DNA of 62,408 nucleotides from positions 1-62,408 of the forward strand of contig JAMLHR010000014.1 in assembly GCA_023957015.1 (NCBI GenBank), written 5' to 3'. Positions within the stretch are counted from its first letter, which is position 1; each line of letters opens with the position of its first letter. Made by a program: the position numbers and the translations under genes. Of the stretch, positions 16,879-25,084 are shown in pieces. The notes under the pieces are model-generated. The model ran no database searches. It was not told the origin of the DNA and worked only from the letters and a program-made list of their open reading frames with translations. This DNA is from Thermomicrobiales bacterium (lineage in GTDB: Bacteria > Chloroflexota > Chloroflexia > Thermomicrobiales > UBA6265).

Positions 16879-18047
16879 GTACCTGGTTTCTTCCGTGGAG
16901 GACGTGCACCCTGCGGTCGCGGTCGGGGCTGCCCGCCATCAGTCCGCTTCTGGGCGTATCCACGTTGGGTGCGGTCGATATCTGGCGCCAGAATGGCAGT
17001 AACGCGTTCCAGCGAGTCCAGCATCGTCTTCATACCGCTGCGCAGTACCGGCGTGGCCTCATGATCGAACATGCGCTGATCCAGATAGCTCCAGGTCAGC
17101 ATGTTGCCGACGATCTCGACGAGCAGCAAACCGGCAACGGCGACGACGAGGCGTCGCTGATCCGGTCGTAGGTGGCGATTGGCGGAGTAGGATTCGATGA
17201 TCGCCTCGGTCAGTGCCGCGCTCCAGCCTTGCATCTGCACGGACATCTGGGCGATATCCAGCACCGGTGAGCCGATGGACATGTGTCGCCACCCGACGAT
17301 GCCAGTGACATTGCGTTCATCCTCGCGACCGGCGATGAGGATGTTCTCCGGCCAGAGATCGTTGTGGAGCACAACGCTGGTATCGCGGAGCTCAGCCTGT
17401 TCATTGCGAATGAGATCGGATGCCGTCGGCACGATGCGGTTACCCGATCGAAGCCAGCGCCGGATATCGCGCTCATCGGCGGCCTTGTCGCCAAGGACTG
17501 GCCGGGTGTCCTTCCAGTACTGGCGGACACGATTCATCGTCTGCTGCAGCGTGGCAGTTGGCAGGTTAGCCTGGTCTACGGACTCGCTGGAGGCGTGTGC
17601 GGTGGCGACGATACTGGCCACCTGGGCGATGACCGTGTTTGCGTGAGCGCTCTCTGGCAGTGGCAGCTGAATGGCATCGCCATCCGGCGTACGATAGCCA
17701 CCGAATCTCCCCAGCGGTCGACCCGGCAGCCAGGTTTGGGCGGAGTAGAGTCGGTCCTTGACCAGGCCGATATAGCCATCCGGTCCGCTGATCGGAGCGG
17801 GGATCGCCGATTCGTTGGCAGCATGCATTGTGCTCAGCACGCGAATATAGGCCTCGATCTGCGGCTCAACTGTACCTTCCGGCCATTGACCCAGATAGGC
17901 TTCGCCATGCGGACCAACCATGTGCACGAACGGTCGCGTGGCCGGGACATCGTTGGCGCTGTGGCTACCCGGAATCAGGATGTCAGTTGCATCCAGCCAG
18001 GCGTCCATATCAAATTCGGTACTGAGGTGTCGGTAGTCGTGTTCCAT
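16875..18047 (-). CDS. Aminoglycoside-phosphotransferase-fold protein, degenerate Mg site
   Basis: A 390-residue protein with the APH/choline-kinase catalytic loop VVLHNDLWPEN (226-235, D230 and N235). The following motif, normally I-D-W/F with a magnesium-binding Asp, reads IVGWRH (250-255), so that Asp is replaced by Gly. SPVLDIAQ follows as expected. The N-lobe is present but its lysine is not obvious. The last ~25 residues (KRTDGGQPRPRPQGARPP...) form a basic Arg/Pro tail resembling that of the permease at 57578. It may be a small-molecule kinase or a pseudokinase. Confidence 0.78.
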   Translation of the reverse strand: MEHDYRHLSTEFDMDAWLDATDILIPGSHSANDVPATRPFVHMVGPHGEAYLGQWPEGTVEPQIEAYIRVLSTMHAANESAIPAPISGPDGYIGLVKDRLYSAQTWLPGRPLGRFGGYRTPDGDAIQLPLPESAHANTVIAQVASIVATAHASSESVDQANLPTATLQQTMNRVRQYWKDTRPVLGDKAADERDIRRWLRSGNRIVPTASDLIRNEQAELRDTSVVLHNDLWPENILIAGREDERNVTGIVGWRHMSIGSPVLDIAQMSVQMQGWSAALTEAIIESYSANRHLRPDQRRLVVAVAGLLLVEIVGNMLTWSYLDQRMFDHEATPVLRSGMKTMLDSLERVTAILAPDIDRTQRGYAQKRTDGGQPRPRPQGARPPRKKPGT

Positions 18048-18068
18048 ATCGCTGGGTAGTATACGCGG

Positions 18069-19712
18069 CTACCGCGCCACATATCCCGGACCGCGCACCT
18101 GCATACCCGGCATGGCGCCGGTATGCTCGTTGTCGGCCAGTACGCGTTCACCGTTGACCCACATATCGCGGACACCGGTGCTGAGATGATGCGGATCGGT
18201 ATAGGTCGCGTTATCGGTCACCGTCTTGGCATCGAAGATGATGACATCCGCATACTGACCGGCGTGGAGCAAACCGCGATCGCGCAGACCAAGTCGGCTG
18301 GCGACGGCGCTGCTGCACTTGCGCACCGCATCCTCCAACGTGATCCACTCACGTTCGCGTACGAATCGGCCAAGCACGCGGGTATAGGTGCCATAGGCGC
18401 GGGGATGGGTGAGACCGAGTGCAGTTGCCCAGACCGGATCGACACCGCCGGCATCGGTGCTGAAGGTGATCCACGGCAATTTGGCCTGGAGTTCCAGATT
18501 GTCTGTGCTCATGGCCATATACATGCAGAAGATATCGCGCTCGTTGGTGGCGAGGAGGTGACAAATCGTCTCTGGCCAATCCTTGCCCAGATCCTTCGCG
18601 ACATCGGCCACGAACCAGCCCTGGTACTTGTGGATATCCGGGTGGGCGATCTGGGCCAGCAGGATGTTTTCCGGTCCAATCATCAGACCCCAGTTCTCCC
18701 AAGGTTCCTTTTGGTTCACCATGTCATCGATGATCCGCGCCCGTGTCTCCGGATTCAACAGATTCTCCTGGCGCTTGCCATCGGCATGACACCACGGTGG
18801 CAGACAGGCGGCCAAACCGGTGCCAGCACCCTCATAGGGGTACATATCGGCGGTGATATCGATTCCACGCGCCCGCGCCGCATTGATCGTCTCGATGACG
18901 TTGCGCATCTTCGGCCAATTCGCCGTGCCAATCGCCTTGAGGTGGTAGATCTCGGAGGAGACACCCGATTCCTCAGCGATCTTCAGCGTCTCCGTCAGAC
19001 CCTGCTCCAACTCATCGCCCTCGGAGCGCATGTGGGTGATGTGGACGCCGTTGTATGCAGCCACCACCTTCATGATCTCGATCAGTTCGTGCGTGGACAT
19101 GTAGACATCCGGCGGGTAGATGAGGGCGCTGGCGACACCGAAGGCACCATCCTCCATGCTCTCCTCCACCATCTTCTTCATCGCCTGGATTGCGTCCTCG
19201 GTGGCATCGCCGGCTTCCAGTCCCATACCCCACTCGCGAACGGTGCCACCACCGATGAAGGAACCGATATTGACCGATGTCCCCCGGCGTTCGAATTCGT
19301 CCAGCCAGTCGCCGAATCGCGTCCAGGTGCGAGCAAGCGCGTCCCATTCCTCGTAGCGCTCATCGCCCAACCGACCACGAACGCCTTCACTGAGCGGATC
19401 GGTGATCCGGCCGCCGAACGGTGCAGGTGTCCAGGCCTCACCCATGATCTCGGTGGTAACACCCTGGGTGACCTTGGAGAGTACACGACCTTCGGTCATG
19501 ATCGGCACGATGCTGTGACTCTGGATATCGATGAAGCCGGGGGAGACAACGTGATCGGTTGCGTCGATGACGACATCCGCACCGGACTGATCAATCGTGC
19601 CCGGCGCGCCAATACGAGCGATCCTGTCGCCATCGATCAGCAGATCGCCGTAGAACCAGGGATTGCCGCTGCCATCGATGATGCGTCCGTTGATGATCAG
19701 TGTTGAGGTCAT
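18069..19712 (-). CDS. D-aminoacylase-like amidohydrolase
   Basis: A 547-residue protein of the N-acyl-D-amino-acid deacylase branch of amidohydrolases. It begins with the composite beta domain (IINGRIIDGSGNPWFYGDLLIDGDRIARIG), then SPGFIDIQSHS, where the usual HxH is reduced to a single His. It also has TQGVTTEIMGE, HMRSEGDELEQGL, EIYHLKA, STDAGGVDP and HPRAYGTYTRVLGRF...LEDAVRK, all typical of this family. The family removes N-acyl groups from D-amino acids or cleaves D-peptides. It is followed on the same strand by the kinase-like gene and preceded by a close paralogue at 19807. GGAAGGA gives a good ribosome site. Confidence 0.9.
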   Translation of the reverse strand: MTSTLIINGRIIDGSGNPWFYGDLLIDGDRIARIGAPGTIDQSGADVVIDATDHVVSPGFIDIQSHSIVPIMTEGRVLSKVTQGVTTEIMGEAWTPAPFGGRITDPLSEGVRGRLGDERYEEWDALARTWTRFGDWLDEFERRGTSVNIGSFIGGGTVREWGMGLEAGDATEDAIQAMKKMVEESMEDGAFGVASALIYPPDVYMSTHELIEIMKVVAAYNGVHITHMRSEGDELEQGLTETLKIAEESGVSSEIYHLKAIGTANWPKMRNVIETINAARARGIDITADMYPYEGAGTGLAACLPPWCHADGKRQENLLNPETRARIIDDMVNQKEPWENWGLMIGPENILLAQIAHPDIHKYQGWFVADVAKDLGKDWPETICHLLATNERDIFCMYMAMSTDNLELQAKLPWITFSTDAGGVDPVWATALGLTHPRAYGTYTRVLGRFVREREWITLEDAVRKCSSAVASRLGLRDRGLLHAGQYADVIIFDAKTVTDNATYTDPHHLSTGVRDMWVNGERVLADNEHTGAMPGMQVRGPGYVAR

Positions 19713-19780
19713 GATGTGTCCTTCCGCGCTGGATGTGAATTCGTCGAGGGGGAGGTCGTCTTCCCTAATCTCGGACTGAA

Positions 19781-19804
19781 GGGCAGATCAACTGCCCTGC
19801 TACC
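19781..19804 (-). repeat. Hairpin between amidohydrolase paralogues
   Basis: GGGCAG-atcaa-CTGCCC (19781-19797) followed by TGCTACC. It looks like half of the palindromic elements seen at 4495 and elsewhere, and lies immediately after the stop of the upstream amidohydrolase gene. Confidence 0.5.
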
Positions 19805-19806
19805 GG

Positions 19807-21459
19807 TTACTTTGCGCCGGGGCCGTACACGCGCTGTCCTGGTGTGGCACCGGTATGTGCGCCGTCAGCCAGTACGTGGGTGCCGTTGACCCAGACATCG
19901 ATCACGCCCTCGCTGAGGTGATGGGGATCGGTATACTCGGCCTTGTCGATGATCGTTGCCGGATTCCAGGTGATAACATCCGCCTTCATACCGGCGCGGA
20001 GCGTGCCGCGATCGCGTAAACCGAGCCGTTCCGCCACAGCGCTCGTGCCCTTTCGCACCGCATCCTCCGGCCTCAGCCAGCCGAGATCCCGGGTGTAGTG
20101 GCCGAGAATTCGGGGGTAGGTGCCATAGGCGCGCGGGTGTACCAGACCGCGCGGTTTCATCCAGGAGGGATCGACACCACCGGCGTCCGTGCCCCATTTG
20201 ATCCATTCCTGCTGGAATTGCAGCTGAAGATTGTCCTCGCTCATCCCCAGATACATCGTGAAGATCTGGGAGCGATCGTTACGGAGCAACCAGAGGATCG
20301 TCTCGTTCATCGGCATGTTGAGATCGGTGGCGACTTCGACTAACGTGCGTCCGGTGTAGCGCTCGGCCAACTCGGGATTGGCGAACTCCGCCAGCAGCAC
20401 GTTCTCGGCCCCGGCACGATCGGCCATGTGCTCGAACTCGCTTTGCGGATTGACTAATGCCTCATCCATCTCATCCAGCATGCGTCGGCTGACGATAGGA
20501 TCGTCGAGATTTCGCAGCAGCAAGCCGCCTTCAGCCGCCCATTGCGGTACCGAGGCGGCCAGACCAGTGCCCGAACCGCGATAGGGATACATATCGGCGG
20601 CGACATCGATACCCTGTGCCCGGGCTGCGGTGATGCGATCGATAACGGCTGGCATATGATGCCAGCTGGGCCTTCCTGCGGCTTTTAGGTGATAGATCTC
20701 GGTGATCACACCGGAATCGATTCCTATCTTGAGCGTCTCTTCCAGTGCTGACAGGATACGCTCGCCCTCGGAGCGCATGTGGGTGATATGGATGCCGTTG
20801 TATGCGGCCACTACCTCCATGATCGCCGTGAGTTCCGCGGTGGCAGCGTAAGAGCCAGGCGGATAGATCAGTGCCGTGGCGACACCAAATGCGCCATCCT
20901 CCATCGCCTCGGCGGTGGCAGCGCGCATTACGGCCAGTTCATCCGGTCCGGCATCGCCCTGCATCTGCCCCATACCGTACTCGCGGATCGTGCCACCACC
21001 GACGAACGAACCGATATTGACGCTGACGCCGTGATCCTCAAGATCCCGTAGCCAATGTCCGAACCGAGTCCAACCACGAGCTTGCTCATCCCACTTCGCT
21101 TTCTCATCGCCTTCGAGCCGATGGACCAGCGCGATGGCCCAGGGATCGACGATGCGACCACCAAACGGAGCAGGGGTCCAGAACTCACCCATGATCTCGG
21201 TGGTGACACCCTGCGTCACCTTGGACAGCGAACGGCCATCGAGTAGGAGGGGGAGGATGGAATGGCTCTGGATATCGATAAAGCCGGGTGAAACCACCAG
21301 GCCAGTGGCATCGACATTGTGTTCTGCTCGCTCGGGTGAGATGCTCCCCGGTGGCTCTATTGCGGCGATCTCCTCGCCGTCAAGGAGCACGTCCGCGTAG
21401 AACCACGGATTGCCAGTGCCGTCCATAATGCGACCATTGGTGATGAGCGTGGCTGTCAT
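19807..21459 (-). CDS. D-aminoacylase-like amidohydrolase (paralogue)
   Basis: The start is ATG 21459, with GAGGGGGAA just upstream; in-frame sequence to 21522 is unsupported. The 550-residue protein aligns along its length with the amidohydrolase at 18069: ITNGRIMDGTGNPWFYADVLLDGEEIAAI, SPGFIDIQSHSI, SKVTQGVTTEIMGEFWTPAPFGGRI, HMRSEGE, EIYHLKAAG and GTDAGGVDPSW. It is a tandem duplicate in the same transcription direction. Both probably process N-acyl-D-amino acids or D-amino-acid amides, perhaps with different side-chain preferences. It is divergent from the amidase operon. Confidence 0.9.
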   Translation of the reverse strand: MTATLITNGRIMDGTGNPWFYADVLLDGEEIAAIEPPGSISPERAEHNVDATGLVVSPGFIDIQSHSILPLLLDGRSLSKVTQGVTTEIMGEFWTPAPFGGRIVDPWAIALVHRLEGDEKAKWDEQARGWTRFGHWLRDLEDHGVSVNIGSFVGGGTIREYGMGQMQGDAGPDELAVMRAATAEAMEDGAFGVATALIYPPGSYAATAELTAIMEVVAAYNGIHITHMRSEGERILSALEETLKIGIDSGVITEIYHLKAAGRPSWHHMPAVIDRITAARAQGIDVAADMYPYRGSGTGLAASVPQWAAEGGLLLRNLDDPIVSRRMLDEMDEALVNPQSEFEHMADRAGAENVLLAEFANPELAERYTGRTLVEVATDLNMPMNETILWLLRNDRSQIFTMYLGMSEDNLQLQFQQEWIKWGTDAGGVDPSWMKPRGLVHPRAYGTYPRILGHYTRDLGWLRPEDAVRKGTSAVAERLGLRDRGTLRAGMKADVITWNPATIIDKAEYTDPHHLSEGVIDVWVNGTHVLADGAHTGATPGQRVYGPGAK

Positions 21460-21755
21460 GTTTCCCCCTCGATCGACGGATACTTGAGGCATCGTAGCGC
21501 GGCGATGCAGGGTCGGCAACAAAGAAAACGACCAGCCATTCTCATACGGAGAATGCTGGCCAATCTATCGTCGACAGACGTTGACGCCTCGGTTGTGATC
21601 TGTGCAAATGGTAACAGATGAAACGATTACATGCCAGTGTTCGTGTTCTGTATCCAACATACATGCCTGTCTGTCACTGCCGCCTATGTGCCGCGGTTGG
21701 GTGGCGTACAATGCCCACATTGATGGGCTGAACATATGCTGTCAGGGGATAACGA
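21460..21755. promoter_or_regulatory. Divergent control region, amidohydrolase / amidase
   Basis: About 300 bases separate the two divergent starts. CCAGCCATTCTC and GAGAATGCTGG (about 21531-21557) form an imperfect hairpin around a 4-base loop and could be an operator. TACAAT near 21709 is a plausible -10 for the rightward amidase genes. No known regulator motif was recognised. Confidence 0.4.
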
Positions 21756-21938
21756 ATGTCGACCGAAGAGACGGTGAAACAGATACTTGCTGGATTGGGT
21801 ATTGAGGTGCCAGAGGAGCGAATCGCGCGGTTGGCGGTGGCGTATGAGGCGACGCTGGCGCAGTCCGCGAGTATTCGACCGGATACAACACCAACACCCG
21901 CGCCATCGCCATTCGATCCATCCTGGGAGACCAAGTAA
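21756..21938 (+). CDS. Small GatC/AtzG-like amidase subunit
   Basis: A 60-residue protein preceded by GGGGATAACGA. It is coupled to the amidase by a one-base overlap of stop and start (TAATG at 21936-21940). It has a helical N-terminus (ETVKQILAGLGIEVPEERIARLAVAYEATLAQ) and a proline-rich extended tail ending PFDPSWETK. This two-part plan is that of GatC and AtzG (DUF4089-like), which wrap around a partner amidase and stabilise it. Context supports a dedicated subunit of the following amidase. The assignment is by layout rather than by strong sequence identity. Confidence 0.65.
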   Translation: MSTEETVKQILAGLGIEVPEERIARLAVAYEATLAQSASIRPDTTPTPAPSPFDPSWETK

Positions 21939-23314
21939 TGCCGGCAATCAATCCGAATCCCACGGCTCATACGATCCGGGAGACCCTGGCGCTGCTTGAT
22001 CGCAAGGAACTTTCGACCGTTCAGATGATGGCCGCCTTGCTGACGCGCATGCAGGAAACGGACGAACAGGTCCAGGCCTGGCTTGACGTGCGTCCGAAGT
22101 TCCTGATGGAACTGGCGGAAACGCAGGATCGGCGCCGATCGATCGACAAACCAACCACGCCGCTTTTCGGTATCCCGGTTGCGGTGAAGGACATCATCGA
22201 TCTGGCTGGGTATCAGACTGTTTGCAACATGAAAGCGCGGGAGAGCGTCGAACCCGCGATTCGGGATGCGGAAATCGTCCACAGGTTGCGCAAAACCGGT
22301 GTGATCTATGTCGGCAAGACGGTGACGCAAGAGGCTGCGGCGGGTATCTACAGCGATCCGTGCTGCAATCCATGGGATACCACCCGCATTCCGGGCGGAT
22401 CAAGTGGTGGGAGCGCTGCGGCCGTGGCCAACGGCACCGCATTGGGTGCGTTTGGCACCGATACCGGTGGGAGTATTCGCATACCGGCATCGCTGTGCGG
22501 TGTTACCGGATTGAAGCCGACCTATGGTCGGTTGTCGGTAGCGGGTATCTTCCCTCTTTCGGCCAGTCTTGACACACCCGGATCGCTGGCGCGGGCGGTC
22601 GCTGATTGCATGGCCCTTTATCTCGGTATGCAGGGCAAGGGTAATGATATCCCGACGATGTGGAATCGATTTCCCACCGAGGAGGGGAGTCTGGCGGGTG
22701 TTCGTATTGGTGTGATCACTAATTACTTCAGCGATCATCTCTCGCCGGACGTTGAGGCGGCCTGGAAACGGGCGGTCGCGCATGCCGAGCGTATCGGTGC
22801 CGAGATCGTCGACCTGACCTGGGATGATGCGGATGCTGCCCGAATCGCGGCGACGCAGATTCAGCGGGCGGAGGCGTTCCAGGTGCACCGCGATCTACTC
22901 CGGACGGCACCCCATCTGATGGGCGAGCAGTTGCGCAGTCGGGTTGAGCTCGGTGCGGTGCTTCCCGCCGATGTCTGGTTTACCGCCTTGAACGCACGTG
23001 AGCGCGCCAAGGCAAGCATTGCCGCGCTCTACGCCGAGCATCGATTGGATGCTGTGCTCGTGCCGAGCACACCGATCACCGCGCCGAAGATCGGCGAAAC
23101 CACGATCACATACAGTGATGGCGTCACGGAGGACACCGGTGTTGCCCTGACGCGTCTCACCCAGCCGTGGAACGCCACTGGACAACCGGTGTTCGCGTTA
23201 CCCGCCGGTCTGGATCGAGACGGTCTGCCGATTGGTCTCTCGTTGGTTGGTCGCCCGGACGACGAATGGCATCTCGCCGATATCGCCCACGCGCTGGAGA
23301 CATGCCTCCAGTAG
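21938..23314 (+). CDS. Amidase signature family hydrolase
   Basis: A 458-residue protein with the full Ser-cisSer-Lys apparatus: K84 in GIPVAVKDIID, the GGSSGGSAAAVANG signature (about 153-167), and nucleophile S179 in GTDTGGSIRIPA, followed by GLKPTYGR. These enzymes hydrolyse amides, including GatA-type glutamine and ureido-type substrates. No gatB lies nearby, and the partner is the 60-residue AtzG-like protein upstream, so a catabolic amidase such as an AtzE-like carboxybiuret or N-carbamoyl hydrolase is more likely than tRNA amidation. The true substrate is not determined. Confidence 0.9.
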   Translation: MPAINPNPTAHTIRETLALLDRKELSTVQMMAALLTRMQETDEQVQAWLDVRPKFLMELAETQDRRRSIDKPTTPLFGIPVAVKDIIDLAGYQTVCNMKARESVEPAIRDAEIVHRLRKTGVIYVGKTVTQEAAAGIYSDPCCNPWDTTRIPGGSSGGSAAAVANGTALGAFGTDTGGSIRIPASLCGVTGLKPTYGRLSVAGIFPLSASLDTPGSLARAVADCMALYLGMQGKGNDIPTMWNRFPTEEGSLAGVRIGVITNYFSDHLSPDVEAAWKRAVAHAERIGAEIVDLTWDDADAARIAATQIQRAEAFQVHRDLLRTAPHLMGEQLRSRVELGAVLPADVWFTALNARERAKASIAALYAEHRLDAVLVPSTPITAPKIGETTITYSDGVTEDTGVALTRLTQPWNATGQPVFALPAGLDRDGLPIGLSLVGRPDDEWHLADIAHALETCLQ

Positions 23315-23676
23315 CGCCGGGCTGCAATGCCATTCGTACTGAGAAAATGGTTTCACGATGTGATTTGGTGACCCGAAGAGTTGAGGGGATACTTCCGCGA
23401 AGGACCAAAGAGGCGACGTCACTCAGAGGCGCCGAGCGCCGTGGAGTCTCCGCGCGAGGGCTCGCTCCGCTGCTCGTGCTACGCACTCGGCCACCTACGG
23501 TAGCGCATCGCCGCAGGCGGCTTGATCGCATTTCGTCCGGAAGCATTGCGACCAGCGGACTTGGTTCATTCTGCCTATGGCAGTGTGCTCCGCACGGAGA
23601 TTCTTCGCGCCGAAGGCGCTCTGAATGGAGTGTTCTGGAACTATGCAACACTTGCGGGTGCAGAGAGGAGCAGAAG

Positions 23677-23997
23677 ATGCCTCACCAGAAGACCGAACGG
23701 CGACGCTATTCACCGGAGTTCAAAGCCGCTGCCCTGACCCGGGTGGCCAACGGAGAGCGACAGGTCGATGTCGCCAATGACCTGGATCTGACACCAACGA
23801 CGTTGCGACGATGGATTCAACAGGCAGCCGCCTCCACCGATCCCCTGCAGCATCCAACCTATGCGGAAGTTGTGGCCCAGAACCGTGCGTTGCAGGCGAA
23901 ACTGACCCAGGCCGAGGAGGATGTCGCATTCCTAAAAAAGTGTCGGCGTACTTCGAGAAACAGTCCCAGCAGTCGTAACAACCGATCGCTGCTGTGA
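23677..23997 (+). CDS. IS3-family OrfA (end frameshifted)
   Basis: ATG 23677 follows GAGGAG. The 106-residue product has a helix-turn-helix of the HTH_Tnp_1 type (YSPEFKAAALTRVANGERQVDVANDLDLTPTTLRRW split over two helices) and a leucine-zipper-like segment (NRALQAKLTQAEEDVAFLKK). After FLKK at a run of six A's the frame runs into CRRTSRNS..., but one frame over it reads VSAYFEKQSQQS-stop, the expected OrfA ending. Either one A has been lost from the run or the ribosome slips there. Confidence 0.85.
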   Translation: MPHQKTERRRYSPEFKAAALTRVANGERQVDVANDLDLTPTTLRRWIQQAAASTDPLQHPTYAEVVAQNRALQAKLTQAEEDVAFLKKCRRTSRNSPSSRNNRSLL

Positions 23998-24055
23998 CCT
24001 CATCACGGAGTACGCCACCCCGCGATCCGTCACCCGGAGTTGCCATCTCCTGGGG

Positions 24056-24892
24056 ATGCATCCCGCCACCTATCATCGCCACCAGAACCGGAAGCATCAC
24101 CCACGCCCCGACCCATGGGCAGCGGTGAAAGCTGCGATCATCCGACATCACGAGGAGACGCAGGGACGGTGTGGACGCAGAGACATGCATGCCTGGCTCC
24201 GGCGTGAAGGCATCATGGTCAGTTACGAAAAGTGCCACAAACTCATGCAGGAGTTAGAGATACGGGCGGTACGTGGCACCAGACACCGACCCAAGGCACA
24301 GGGGATCAATAACGAAGCGGTTGCCATGCCGAACCTTTTGTGGGAAGCAGATCACCCACGTGATTTCTCCAGCGCTATCCCCGGTACCCGCCTGGTCGGT
24401 GACTGTACCGAGTTTGTTTGGCACCGACGGGGGAAACACCTCTACCTGCATGTGGTCATGGATCTGTATCACCGCGGAGTGATGGGCTGGGCACTCTCAG
24501 ACAAACCCGATGCCATCAGTGCTCTTGCTGCCATGGAGATGGCCCGCAATCAGGGTGCCTTCCGCACTAACGTAATCTTTCACTCCGACCATGGCAGTCA
24601 GTACATGTCCAACCGGTTTCGGGACTATTGCCAGCTGCAGGGAATCCGTCAGTCGATGGGCGCAAAGCGGGTCTGTTACGACAATGCCGTGGCGGAGTCC
24701 TTCTTCGCCACCCTGAAAGGGGATCTTCCGGATATCAAAACGTTTGCCACGAAGCAAGACCTTGCAGTGTGGGTGGTGACATGGATCGAAGGGTGGTACA
24801 ACTCTCGCAGGCCGCATAGCTGGAACCGGGGATATCCCCCATTCTCACGGCCACCGACAATCGAGCATCCCATCTGTCGCACAACTCCATAA
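24056..24892 (+). CDS. IS3-family OrfB transposase (DDE integrase)
   Basis: The open frame extends upstream of ATG 24056 to about 23945 without a stop, so the functional product probably starts there, as an OrfAB fusion made by frameshifting. The visible 278 residues contain the HTH_21 region (HHEETQGRCGRRDMHAWLRREG) and the integrase core, with D in VGDCTEFVW, D in FHSDHGSQYMS and E in NAVAESFFATLKGD, then W.EGWYN.RRPHS. All three catalytic residues are intact, so the transposase domain looks functional. Confidence 0.9.
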   Translation: MHPATYHRHQNRKHHPRPDPWAAVKAAIIRHHEETQGRCGRRDMHAWLRREGIMVSYEKCHKLMQELEIRAVRGTRHRPKAQGINNEAVAMPNLLWEADHPRDFSSAIPGTRLVGDCTEFVWHRRGKHLYLHVVMDLYHRGVMGWALSDKPDAISALAAMEMARNQGAFRTNVIFHSDHGSQYMSNRFRDYCQLQGIRQSMGAKRVCYDNAVAESFFATLKGDLPDIKTFATKQDLAVWVVTWIEGWYNSRRPHSWNRGYPPFSRPPTIEHPICRTTP

Positions 24893-25084
24893 CACTCCAG
24901 AATGACATGGACACATTGGAGGTGACAAGAGACATCCTGCGGCACACCCGCAACCGGCTTGCCAACGCCTTCCCCGAACCCACCACCTATTTTCTCGGTG
25001 CAGATGGCTGCAATACCCGGCGAAAACTTGCGAGACGAGACTTCGCCCCCCAATTCGGGGCGGCGCTAAGGCGGCTTAATACGA

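Larger units (their letters stand above)
23626..24899 (+). mobile_element. Complete IS3-family element, 1274 bp
   Basis: Terminal inverted repeats start TGGAGTGTT at both ends and agree over about 25 positions (23626-23650 against the complement of 24875-24899). The flanks carry a 3-bp direct duplication, GAA (23623-23625 and 24900-24902). The uninterrupted copy of the host repeat at 48.6 kb shows the empty site as CTCTGAATGAC. It carries orfA and orfB in overlapping frames, as usual for IS3. Confidence 0.95.
23331..25007. mobile_element. MITE-like element, interrupted by IS3 (copy 2)
   Basis: Inverted ends CATTCGTACTGAGAAAATGG (from 23331) and the complement of CCTATTTTCTCGGTGCAGATGG (to 25007) match at most positions. 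The flanking 9-mers CTGCAATGC (23322-23330) and CTGCAATAC (25008-25016) match at 8 of 9 positions and look like an aged target duplication. Without the IS3 insertion the element is about 400 bp, close to the 398 bp of the copy at 48612-49009. The interior is rich in short hairpins (GGCGC..GCGCC, CTGCCTATGGCAG, CTCCGCACGGAG) and has no gene, so it must be mobilised by a transposase encoded elsewhere. Confidence 0.85.

Noticed and set aside
18123..19706. Long plus-strand open frame of 527 codons opposite the amidohydrolase
   Set aside because: It is the mirror of a well-conserved minus-strand amidohydrolase. Its product has no motif and an odd His/Arg/Asp-rich composition, as expected for an antisense frame in G+C-rich DNA.
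23400..23660. Protein-like reading through the MITE ('ATSLRGAERRGV...')
   Set aside because: The same translated string appears in other copies only because the DNA repeat is conserved. There is no proper start, and the element consists of hairpins.
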